The translations under genes were made by a program, and so were the position numbers. Under the pieces are notes generated by a model. The model was not told where the DNA came from, did not search any database, and was given only the letters and a program-made list of their open reading frames with translations. Shown here in pieces: positions 46,081 through 55,372 of a stretch of 64,000 nt of DNA. How positions within the stretch are numbered: the first letter of the stretch is position 1; each line of letters starts with the position of its first letter. Source of the DNA: Monosporascus cannonballus (taxonomy: Eukaryota > Ascomycota > Sordariomycetes > Xylariales); contig QJNS01000059.1 of NCBI GenBank assembly GCA_004154925.1, positions 248,001 through 312,000 on the forward strand, read 5' to 3'.

Positions 46081-48710
46081 ACGCCGGAAGACAGAATCTG
46101 ACACATCGTTTGACGACCTTCCATTCCTTAATATATATAATTCAATGAGTGTCAAATGGATGTTTACAGAACCGGGACTCGCCACCCCTTCCCCCACGGG
46201 CGCCAGTGGAGTCGCCTGCATAATTGACGAATTCATTCCCACCATGTACGACATATCAAGGCGAATACATTCTAGGCTAATTGCATAACGATTTACTCTT
46301 AGTGTTTATTGTCTATTTCTCAGCGGTCTCGTGATGTAACCCCCCTTACTCACGACCGGACTTGTTCAGTATTCTTCTTGTCCCAGACACGGCTATATAC
46401 CCTTTCTTGCTTTCTGCATTATACCCTTTGGTTATCTGGGGAGTGGCGGCTTGATGTACTTGCAAGCTTCTTTCAATCCTCCGGGCTAGACGACCTTTTT
46501 TTTTTTTTTTTTTTTTTTTTTTTGGATATGTCAAGACTCGGGTTAGGAGGGGACCGATCGATTCGGAAGGAAGATCTATCCTATATGCGAGTTGGTGGGA
46601 GCTGGGGAAGAACGCATGGTTGCTCAATTTCCGGGGCGGGTTTTATACGAATCAAGATGAAACGAGACGGAGACCCCGATATGCCTTCTGCCGGATCCCC
46701 CAGCGCTTGGCCCGTGGCAGAAGTCCCTTCAGGGGGGCTAGACAGCACGCGGGGAGCCGGACGAGGGGGTGCTTTTCTTATTTTCGTGGAGCGGATGGGA
46801 AAGCTTAGTGGCGCCGTCTTCGCGGGTGCGGGGATCATCATTCTTCTGCTGCAGCAGCACCACAGTCCGCGAATTTTGTAGCTACTTACCTACTTGGTTA
46901 GTTATATACTCCAGCTCGATAACGACGAAACTTTGGAAGCCTAGTCGCGTTTCGAATGCCAAACATCTCTCTGTTCTGTACCCATGGGGAAATACATATG
47001 TAGCATGACGTAGTCTCAACCGCGCCTGGCAGATATGCATCCGTGCCTACCCGCGGCCTAGTGCGTTGCACCATCACCCCTGCGCTCATGCGATCGGGAC
47101 CATGGGGACATCATCACACCACCCCGGCGACCGTGCACGCTGGCTCCACATACCACGCGTGCGCCCGCCCCGCAATCCCTTGAGTATGTACTCACGGACT
47201 TTAACCGCCGGGCAGCGGCGGGCGGAACTCTCGGTGGATCCTTGTTCGGACCCCAGAGTTGCGCGGCGGGAGCCGGGCCTTGGGGTGCGCGATGCAACTA
47301 CGGAGGTGCGGGACGTAATTGCATCCCATCACCCCGTACCTCGGTGTTACCTAAGCGGGAAAGTGGGTGGTGGTGTTCTAGTTGAACGGAGACAATGCGC
47401 CTCCCTTCTGGGCGGATGGCGGTGCGCTGCGTCCGGGACCCGGCCACGTGCAGGTATTCCCACGGGCATGACGGCGGCATGGGGCGAGTCCGCTCCCGCG
47501 TCCGCTTCCGCTCCTCCCTTTTTTGCTAGCAGGAGGGGCCGGCCGGCCTAAGTCTGGGGAGTTGTGCACAAGCACACCTAGCGTAGGTAAGGAGAGAGGA
47601 CTTCGCTTCAGTCTCCGCTGGTGATAGTTGCGGGTACCTGCCGCACCTATCCAGGCAGCCCCAGTTACCTATGGACGGGTGCGATTCTTTCGTGGCGCGT
47701 TCATTCCATGACCCCGATGATGGCCCATGCTGGTATCGTCGCCCGTTTATATTTCTTCGCAATTCCATGCGGAAGGCGGAGGTAGGTAGATAGCTACGGG
47801 AGGATTGCGTGCGTTCTAGCCTGACCGGGTAGAGTATTGTGCTCAGCGGCGTCGGCAAACTGAGTCTGTGAATTCGGTGATGATACCAGCCACGAAGCTA
47901 GCTATTGTAAAGAGTTTCATCTGGCGGATTGCTTGTCGGCGTCGCCCCAGATACGTCTGCCTCGTCAAGTCGTTAATCCGCTGGTGTTACACCTTGTTTC
48001 AAACGTTTTACTATCAGTTTATCCTAACCTCCGGAACATTTATTAATACACTTAGTTGGGGTTTCTTTTTAAACATACTGAATAAGGGTTGTTGACGATC
48101 ATCAGATGATTCCATTTAAAGTTTATCTGAAGAATCGGCCTAGCCTTGTAATTGTCCGCCGGTCACGTAACTGGCCCCTGAGATATATAACGTATCCATA
48201 CGTAGGGGCGGAAATAATTATTCTATTCCGCAATGCGGTATTACTCACGAATCGTAATCCCGGGATTACAGGATGATACCGTATTATCCAGTCTACGCAT
48301 TATCAACTTCCGACCTTTACCAGCACCTCGCTGCTTATGTTCGAGAGCTGCCTCATAAACTATCTGCACTTTCGCCGAGTGCCGTTTTGATTTTTCCCGC
48401 TTCAAAAGTAGCATCCACGAGATGCGGGGTTGAACCGAGGTAACTGTTTTGCAGCGGTTGAGCCTGCACAGCACATTCTTCTAGCTCCTGAGACACGAGC
48501 CCAGTAATGCTCAAATGATCACCTTTTCTAGATAAAAGGCTGCCAGAGTCCTCATCCTCAATGAACCCGACGGTGGCATAAGGACCTGTGATGTGATTCC
48601 GAAGTCTCTCAATCCCTCTCATTGAATTAACCGCTCAGCGGAGGATTCCAAGGTTACATTGTCTGCTGGTTCACCGTTTATTAATCATTGGTCCTGTATC
48701 TGTGTACGAG
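46081..48710. other. Gene-poor region with poly(T) and GC-rich block
   Basis: 2.6 kb without a supported gene. It has a 28-base T run at 46496-46523, a GC-rich block from about 47030 to 47560 whose 161-codon open frame (47066-47551) looks like a composition artefact, and an AT-rich part near 48000-48240. Minus-strand frames at 48241-48622 start 88 bases from the acyl-CoA dehydrogenase ATG and could be the 5' end of a lost divergent gene, but I cannot support a product. Confidence 0.4.
46496..46523 (+). repeat. Poly(T) run of 28
   Basis: An uninterrupted run of 28 T. On the minus strand this is a poly(A), as might be left by a retroposed transcript, but no target duplication or recognisable gene body is visible next to it. 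Confidence 0.9.
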
Positions 48711-50723
48711 ATGGCTTCACGACGGTTTACAGCATCCTCGTCCACTGAAGGCTTCTTCCAAGCTCTGCCTACGCTTCCACCACAATACACCTCTCCGGAC
48801 AGTCTTCCATCGCACCTTCGACCTCAGCAGAATAATGCTGTGGCTGCCTCGGGCGACAAGATTCTCGCTCGCATCGTCGAACTTTATCTTCCGCCCAACA
48901 CCACTCACGTGACGCGACACCTCCACCGTCTCGCCCGCCTTGCTCTCCATCCTTCAGTCCTTGTCCACTCTACCGACGCAGAAACCAATCGCCCAGTTCT
49001 CCGCCCTCTGACTATCTTTGGGGAAGAAAACAGGGGTGACCCTCTCTGGACAACTGCAGGATGGAACGCACTTAAACGTATCGGATACCAGGAGGGCGTA
49101 GTCGCCGTCGCCTACGACAAGCAAAACACTGCTTGGAACCGACGTCTTCATGAGTTCGCACTGGGCCATGTCTGGACGTGTACAGGGACTATGACGGGGT
49201 GCCCAATGGCTATGACTGACGGGGCGGCGATGCTGCTTGCGCGGCATTTGCAGGACGAAGATGGAGACCAGTCCGGGAGGAAGAAGGTTCTGCAAGAGGT
49301 ATATCGCAGATTGACAAGCCGAGATCCAGAGGTAGCCTGGACGAGTGGCCAGTGGATGACTGAGCGGACTGGTGGTAGCGATATCAGTGGGACGGAGACT
49401 GGTGCGCGAAGACTCACCGAGGATGAAATTGCGCGGGAAGCGGCATCGGGCCGAGATAAGGATGCTGTGGGCATGCCATTGGGACCATGGACAATTGACG
49501 GCTTCAAGTGGTTCAGTAGCGCCACAGACTCGGAGATGGCGGTCTTGCTCGCTCGAACAGCAGGGGGATTGAGTGCATTTTATGCGCCCATGCGGCGGAG
49601 AACTGGCGCTAAGATACTACTAGCAATTGATGGCAGCGAAGAAGAAACATTCGTGACAGAACTTAACGGCATCCGCATCCAGCGTCTGAAGGACAAACTC
49701 GGCACCAAGTCCCTGCCTACTGCAGAACTTGAATTGAAAGGCACTCGGGCTTGGCTTATAGGTGCCGAAGGGCAAGGCGTCAAAGAGATCTCCGCTCTAC
49801 TTAATATCACTCGTCTGTCTACCGCAGCGGCCTCCGCGGCAAACTGGGCTCGCGGCCTCGCAGTTTGCCGTGCGTATACCAAAGTACGGAAAGTCCGCGG
49901 TGGCCTGCTCAAGGATAACGCGCAGCATTTGAGGTGGATGGCTGACCAGATGGTCAAATACCAGGCTGCGACGCACTTCGTGTTCTTTGCAGTCGCTCTA
50001 CAGGGCGCCGTAGAGCAAGACTGGAATGAAATTGTCCGAAGCACGAAGTCCCGTAAGCTCATCCCGAGGGATAGAAACGAGGTGGCAGCGCTCTTGCGGC
50101 TTCTTACACCCGTCATGAAGGCCCAAGTGAGCGTTGCCTCGGTGGACGGGCTACGTCAGTGCATGGAGTGCTTGGGCGGTGTTGGGTACTGTGAGAACAA
50201 TGAGGATGGAGGCTTGATGAACATCGCGAAGATATACCGGGATAATCTCGTCAACCCGATCTGGGAGGGCACTGTCAGCGTCATGGCTGAGGATGTCGTG
50301 CGGGTGCTGGTTGACAATCGTCTGGGAAGTGGTAACATTCTAGAAAATGTGTTCACTCCATGGGAAGTATCTGTATTAAAGACTTGCTCAGACGTCTTCG
50401 ATACAGAGAAGCGAGTCGTACAGGCCCGACTCGGCGCACTAACCGACATCACGCGCAACGCACTGAAAGAGGACCTTCTATACCGAGGCCGAGAGATCCT
50501 GGAACACATCGAGGCTATTGTTTGTGGTACTCTGCTGATGTATGATGCTACTGTAACCCCAGATGATATTGCCATGGCAGTTGCCTCTCGATACGTGTGG
50601 TCGAAGGCAACTCCAGGAGCGGAGGTCCGTGGAGCGGGACATTGGCGGGATGAGGTGCGTCTTGACAAGATGATATTCCTTGGAGAGGAAGATTTTGTCC
50701 CCTCAAGGCTGGAAAAGTTGTGA
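48711..50723 (+). CDS. Acyl-CoA dehydrogenase family protein, AidB-like
   Basis: A single-exon gene for 670 residues, starting at ATG 48711 (MASRRFTASSS). It matches the AidB-like branch of acyl-CoA dehydrogenases, FAD-containing flavoproteins. Landmarks: ACxxTM-like TGTMTGCPMAMTDGAA, the FAD/substrate motif WTSGQWMTERTGGSDISGTE (about residues 214-233), KWFSSATDSEMAVLLAR, the LKDKLGTKSLPTAELEL segment, helical domain QCMECLGGVGYCEN, and NPIWEGTVSVMAEDVVRVL near the usual catalytic Glu. E. coli AidB binds DNA and is induced by alkylation damage; fungal members are longer and their substrate is not established, so beta-oxidation versus another role is left open. No transit peptide is obvious and the C-terminus (RLEKL) is not a clear peroxisomal signal, though SRLEKL contains SRL internally. 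Confidence 0.87.
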   Translation: MASRRFTASSSTEGFFQALPTLPPQYTSPDSLPSHLRPQQNNAVAASGDKILARIVELYLPPNTTHVTRHLHRLARLALHPSVLVHSTDAETNRPVLRPLTIFGEENRGDPLWTTAGWNALKRIGYQEGVVAVAYDKQNTAWNRRLHEFALGHVWTCTGTMTGCPMAMTDGAAMLLARHLQDEDGDQSGRKKVLQEVYRRLTSRDPEVAWTSGQWMTERTGGSDISGTETGARRLTEDEIAREAASGRDKDAVGMPLGPWTIDGFKWFSSATDSEMAVLLARTAGGLSAFYAPMRRRTGAKILLAIDGSEEETFVTELNGIRIQRLKDKLGTKSLPTAELELKGTRAWLIGAEGQGVKEISALLNITRLSTAAASAANWARGLAVCRAYTKVRKVRGGLLKDNAQHLRWMADQMVKYQAATHFVFFAVALQGAVEQDWNEIVRSTKSRKLIPRDRNEVAALLRLLTPVMKAQVSVASVDGLRQCMECLGGVGYCENNEDGGLMNIAKIYRDNLVNPIWEGTVSVMAEDVVRVLVDNRLGSGNILENVFTPWEVSVLKTCSDVFDTEKRVVQARLGALTDITRNALKEDLLYRGREILEHIEAIVCGTLLMYDATVTPDDIAMAVASRYVWSKATPGAEVRGAGHWRDEVRLDKMIFLGEEDFVPSRLEKL

Positions 50724-51620
50724 AGATTATGATCAAGCACGGAATCGAAGGGCAAGGGCAAGTGTAGGAAGATCCAGCAGCGCAATCAGTAAAATGCCCC
50801 GCCTCCGCAGCTAGCAATTCTCCATCGCTGCACCGTGACGGGATCTCCGTTCCGCAGGCCACCCTATCGGCCTGCAAGTCCGTGCAGTCGGGCGATGCGA
50901 TACCGAGGGTATGGTACAGCAATTGCATTAGCCTTCGACGGCTGCGGCATGAACCCCTTGCTTGCACCGTATTTATTCTCGTCAGCCGGCGGAAGTCCGC
51001 TCGTGTGATGCCACAGACATGCCCAATGTGCCGGACGACGCCAAACCGGACGGCAAGCCTGAGGCTAAGCTCGACGCGACCGCATCTGAGGACGATGATG
51101 AGCAGACTCGCGTTTGTTGAACGACTACAACGTGTTGGTCACGGGAGACACCACAAAGACGAAGTACAAAGGACTTCAAGCCACTTGTCGAAAGAGCCCT
51201 GACTGGGAGAGAAGAAGCGGGGTCACATTCGAGAGCGATAAAACGCTGCTGATACACTACACCATGAACCTCAGTCACACAAGCCGTAGGACTGTCGCGG
51301 CTATGGGCCTATGGTGCCTCAAGGGGGTTTTTTTTTTTTCGGATAACACCGTCTGGCAGTATACAATCACTGACTGGGAGAGAAGAAGCGGAGTCGCATT
51401 CGAGAGCGATAAAACAAGCCGTAGGACTGTCGCGGCTATGGGCCTATGGTGCCTCAAGACTTTCTTTTCGGATAACATTGTCTGGCAGTTTACAGTCGAG
51501 CAGCGGAACCAGCTTCTCAGTTGTGCGTCCCTGACTCTCAAGCAAGCGACTCACTAGCCCTGCTATGAGACGGCAGTAAATCCACGAAGTCTGTAACAAG
51601 AATGCTCCAAACCTCCACTC
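50724..51620. other. Intergenic region with a local duplication
   Basis: Between the convergent dehydrogenase and lipase genes. It includes a frame that reads PNVPDDAKPDGKPEAKLDA and on, from about 51000 to 51117, with coding-like acidic character but no supported product, and the duplicated segment at 51201-51499. Confidence 0.4.
51201..51499 (+). repeat. Two-copy direct repeat, about 130-170 bp unit
   Basis: Copy 1 (51201-51370) and copy 2 (51372-51499) both begin GACTGGGAGAGAAGAAGCGG, and both contain GCGATAAAAC, CCGTAGGACTGTCGCGGC and CGGATAACA..GTCTGGCAGT. Copy 1 has about 36 extra bases after GCGATAAAAC and a 12-base T run that copy 2 lacks. The offset of 171 bases is a multiple of three, so one plus-strand frame (51114-51557) runs through both copies. 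Divergence is a few percent outside the indels. Confidence 0.9.
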
Positions 51621-52746
51621 TCAGTTATTCTTGCCAACCCCCAAGAGACCCCCTATGGTGCCCAACAGTCCCGGTTTTTTCCCATTACAAGCCTCCGCAC
51701 CCCGATCCAAAGGATTCCCGATTGAGATCCCAAAGTACTTGAGATGGGCCGCATTGATGCCTATTCCACCCGCACCAAGGCCAGTACCTCTCACGGAGTT
51801 GTTGCAGTCCTGCCACCAGCGCTGATTACTCATATTGTTCAGACAAAATCGGGTAGCCCTGCTCACCTGAGGTTCCTGGCCGGAACACTGAAACGTTCCA
51901 GCCGCCGTCGCGGCATCCTTCTGCCAGAACTCGGTCGAATGATGGCTATAGCCGTTCGATGTAGACACGACCTGCGGCACCCCGTCGTTGGCGTGCGTGA
52001 CGCGGAACATCTTGCCTTGCGGTGCTTGTTGATCTACGAAGTCCGCGAAGGCCTGGTTTCCCGTTCGCGGCTGGCCGTAGGTGAAGGTCGTCACGTCGAT
52101 GCCGGACCCGAGCATAGAAACGGTCGCGAGGGATGCGAGGGAGCCGCCGAGGGAGTGCCCTGTGACGGTGACTTTATAGCCGGAGTTAGCGGCGAGCTCG
52201 GCCTTGACGCCGTCGATGGATTCCTGCGCGACGCTGTTCCAGGCTTTCAGGAAGCCTTCGTGGGCCTGGCAACATGACCGGTAAGCATGTCATCCGTGCT
52301 AAGAGAACTGTTACTAACCATGCAGCCTTCGCAGTTGGTTACGCCAGTCGTGTTAAACGGGACAAGATCTTCCGACAAATCTATCATAAAATCCTGGATA
52401 TTCGATGTGCCCCGGAACGCCAGGATCACCTCTCTCGCAGCATCGTCTCGTGCAATGAAGCCTTGCGTGTTGGTGGCCTTGTTGTTGATCTGCTTGGTGA
52501 TTGTAACTCCGAAGGGCGGACTGGGGCACGTAGACGCATACGTTGCGGCTGAAAGGGCCGCATAGCGCGTGAATTGGTCGAACATGTCTTGGGAAACTGG
52601 AACGATATTAGTATCCTCCGTCCCACGGGTGCGTCCTTATGTTGCTAACCAGCTGGGTTCTGGCGTTTGATAACCGGACTACCAATGCTTAAGCCAGTGC
52701 AAAGCCAGGCTAGGGCAAAGATAGAAGAGAAAGAGCCGCCGTACAT
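51621..52746 (-). CDS. Secreted class 3 lipase (feruloyl esterase A-like fold)
   Basis: Three exons (52746-52650, 52596-52319, 52265-51621) encode 339 residues. A signal peptide (about 1-22) is followed by a Kex2-type KR at 27-28. The lipase_3 domain (PF01764) carries LAFRGTSNIQDFMIDL (oxyanion region), the nucleophile elbow GHSLGG with Ser about 163, YGQPRTGNQAFADF, Asp about 219 in THANDGVPQV and His about 233 in GYSHHSTEFW, so the Ser-Asp-His triad is complete. Six or more Cys point to disulfides in an extracellular enzyme. Members hydrolyse triacylglycerols, or feruloyl esters in the FaeA group; the two cannot be separated here. Introns are 53 bp each with GTTAGC/GTTAGT donors. A TATATAAT near 52834-52843 lies at core-promoter distance on the minus strand. 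The C-terminus is glycine-rich. Confidence 0.92.
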
Positions 52747-53060
52747 GTTTGCTAGCAAGAATACAGCACCATGAGAGAATGAATGAAGGGTGAATACTCC
52801 GTAGAAAGCAATGTTCGACTGTCACGAGCAAGCATTATATAGATATCACAGAAAATCCTCGGTATAGGGGATCGAGGCCCATTGCCATCTTAAAATGCTA
52901 AATAAGCACAAATACGCAGGTTAGCAGACCGTTTGCAAACTGAAACAGTCGACGGCATCGTGCTGACGTCCTAAATGTCACCAGTCTGCCCGAATTAGAT
53001 AGAGCTTGCGAAACCAGCATTTAGCTTCTGGAGCTGTCCATCTACCGAAGGATGATCCAT

Positions 53061-53159
53061 ATTTCCCCGGCTTATATCGAAGACGGAGATCATAGGCTAA
53101 GGGCAGGGGAGATCTTTATTCCTCCAACTTATACAGAAGACACGGGAGATCATAGGCTA
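53061..53159 (+). repeat. Two-copy 40-bp direct repeat
   Basis: Copies at 53061-53099 and about 53116-53159 share CTTATA, GAAGAC and GGAGATCATAGGCTA in the same order. The second copy has small insertions. Confidence 0.75.
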
Positions 53160-54929
53160 CGAGGAGGCGCAACGGCTTCATGGTACAGGAGGTCATCGCC
53201 CCTCCACGTGTGCCTAGGATGACTAACTTAGTCTGGGCTGCGGCTGCTTTCGCATGAAACAAACGTTTTGGTGGGGTACTACTAGCGTCGAGGGATGTTG
53301 CTGGGAGAGCCTCGAACTCTGCACTTATGCTTCCAGAGCAGAGTCTCTCCCTCCGCCATTGGCCAATGCCGGATTGCGATCTACGAGATCGAGAAGACGC
53401 AACCCTTAAAGGCGAGGTAGAGCGTGCCGAAGCCACAAGCCCACTCCGCAATTCTAAGGCGTCTGTCCTGCCAAGCGTGATCTAAGCTACGTCCCGAGCT
53501 TGCGAGCGGAGCGAATACTCGTTTCGTAGTGAGCTTGCGAACCGAGGGAACGAGGGCTATTGTTTTGCCCCGTTCCTAAGTGCCTGGTCTTCTCCAATAG
53601 GAAGACCTCCTACGATCCGAATTAGGAAAGTAACTAAATGAGTAATACGCGGCACGTGTGTATAGATCCGTCTTTAAAGAACTCTGCTAATATAATGGTT
53701 GAACAATTAACACTCTCGTAAGAATTATTACATTGCTGGTAATAGCATTCGCGCTTTACATACTTTAACTAGCTTCTATTACATAGCTAACTTAGTAAAT
53801 TATATTTTGGCGTAGTAAAAATGTTAAAATGGGTAATGAAAAATATGAACCGCGATACAGTTTACTAACTCCATAAATTAAAACGTTTATTATCGGGGAT
53901 TGCTGTTTCCGGTTAGCTCCGGCTAGTAGATCCGGGCTGCAGGGCGCAACCTGGGACCGCCTTCTCCAGGAAACATCCTTGATAACCCAACTATACGTCA
54001 AGGGCGATGGCCCACGGGCACGCTTAATCTTTCCCTATAACATATCATAAAGTTACGCCCGCTTCCGGCTCTTAGTCACTGTGACTGCTGGAAGTTATAA
54101 TAAATATTATGGCTTTTCTTATTAAGCAAAACGGGCTTGTATGTTACTAACTGAAATAATCTCGTGTGACGTAGCAGCAGATGCAACCATTGGATCCAAG
54201 GACGGACTGAATGGATTGGTATTCGTTTCACAGTGCAAGGGTGTAATCATAGCTCTGCCTTTAAAGCCTTGAAGCTTTCTTTATATAGTGCCTCCGCACG
54301 GGTATTTTCTGTGAGTTTCCTCCACCGGTGTACTGCGCGTCAATATAAGCCCGTGTAGAAATTTGTATTTCGAATAGACAGAGTCCAATGCTTCTTTATG
54401 CTTAGCACTATCGGGGAGATATTAAAAGTAGATCTGGGAGCAAGTGGTTTATGTACATCCCATACATTTTATAGGGCTTTACACTTTAACCTTTGATGGC
54501 AACACCTGGGCCGGGGAGGCAACTAACAGAAAATGCCCCTGAATACTGTAGCCCTAGACCCGGCTGACCTCCCAACTTACCTAACTGGCTTCTGATTCAA
54601 AGAACGGAGGCTATTATGCTACGGTCCGCTGCCGGAAGCGTACCGCACTCGTGATCTAACGCCCCAGCACTTGGCAACCAGCGGAGCGCGTAGGAGGTAG
54701 CAGCCTCGCCGGTAAATCAGTGCGTAAACAATCCTGGCCAGTCACTCCTTACCTAGAGTCTCTCTACGTTCAGTGTATTATTACGGGCCTTATCGCCTAT
54801 TTCACTTTCCATAAAAACGGCGAAGACGATAAAGGACTGTAATTTATTGCTTTGCGAAGTGGGATCTAGACAGGTCCTATCAACTACAGCTACTGCTAGA
54901 GCCGTATCGCTGTAGCATACCTACTTAAG

Positions 54930-54951
54930 CCCAGCCCAGCCCAGCCCAGCT
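54930..54951 (+). repeat. CCCAG pentanucleotide repeat
   Basis: Four consecutive CCCAG-type units in otherwise gene-free sequence; a short simple repeat. Confidence 0.85.
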
Positions 54952-55372
54952 GTTTATGACGGCTCCTGGAGCTGGAGGAGACCCTGCAGAATCGCTACTC
55001 GGCTCGGAATTTTCCAGGTGCCTAGCTTCCGTAGTAAGTGCCGTTACGCACCGCAGGCGTGGTGATTTTCAAGTATAATCGGCGGTCCAGTTTGAACTTC
55101 TATCCAGGGACGCCTTGACGGCCTCAGGAAGGGGCGCCCCTTACGTATTCCTGCGGGAAAAGCTTCGATGCCCGCGCGTCTCTCCGGCACATTTTCTCTA
55201 TTTGAAGATGCTCCAGACGTACTCGTAAATACAGGGTATCATAAACGCTAATCCATCCCCAAGACCGATTTATATCACCACTCGTCTATTCGTATCCGAT
55301 ATATACCTGTCCATTTCGGACTCCCCATGCGGCCCTCTCCGCTCAATTGTTCCCTTGAACGCGACGTTCAGT

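Larger units (their letters stand above)
52747..55372. other. AT-rich, gene-free region, possibly mutated repeats
   Basis: 2.6 kb with no supported gene. From about 53600 to 54480 it is AT-rich with many TA steps and stop codons in all frames, the look of an element mutated by repeat-induced point mutation, though no protein remnant is recognisable. Local repeats include a duplicated 40-bp segment at 53061-53159, two GAGCTTGCGA repeats near 53499 and 53531, and a CCCAG run at 54930-54951. Confidence 0.45.

Noticed and set aside
47066..47551. 161-codon plus-strand frame in a GC-rich block
   Set aside because: GC-rich sequence opens frames on both strands here; no motif, domain or promoter supports it.
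48241..48622. Divergent gene next to the AidB-like dehydrogenase
   Set aside because: Two overlapping short frames without recognisable protein or splice chain; kept only as a remark in the intergenic entry.
32693..52746. Secondary-metabolite gene cluster
   Set aside because: No PKS, NRPS, terpene synthase, P450 or Zn(II)2Cys6 regulator is readable; a SnoaL-like pair alone is not enough.
53310..53365. Possible tRNA-like T-arm (GAGTTCGAGGCTC on the minus strand)
   Set aside because: No matching acceptor stem, D-arm or anticodon arm could be built around it.
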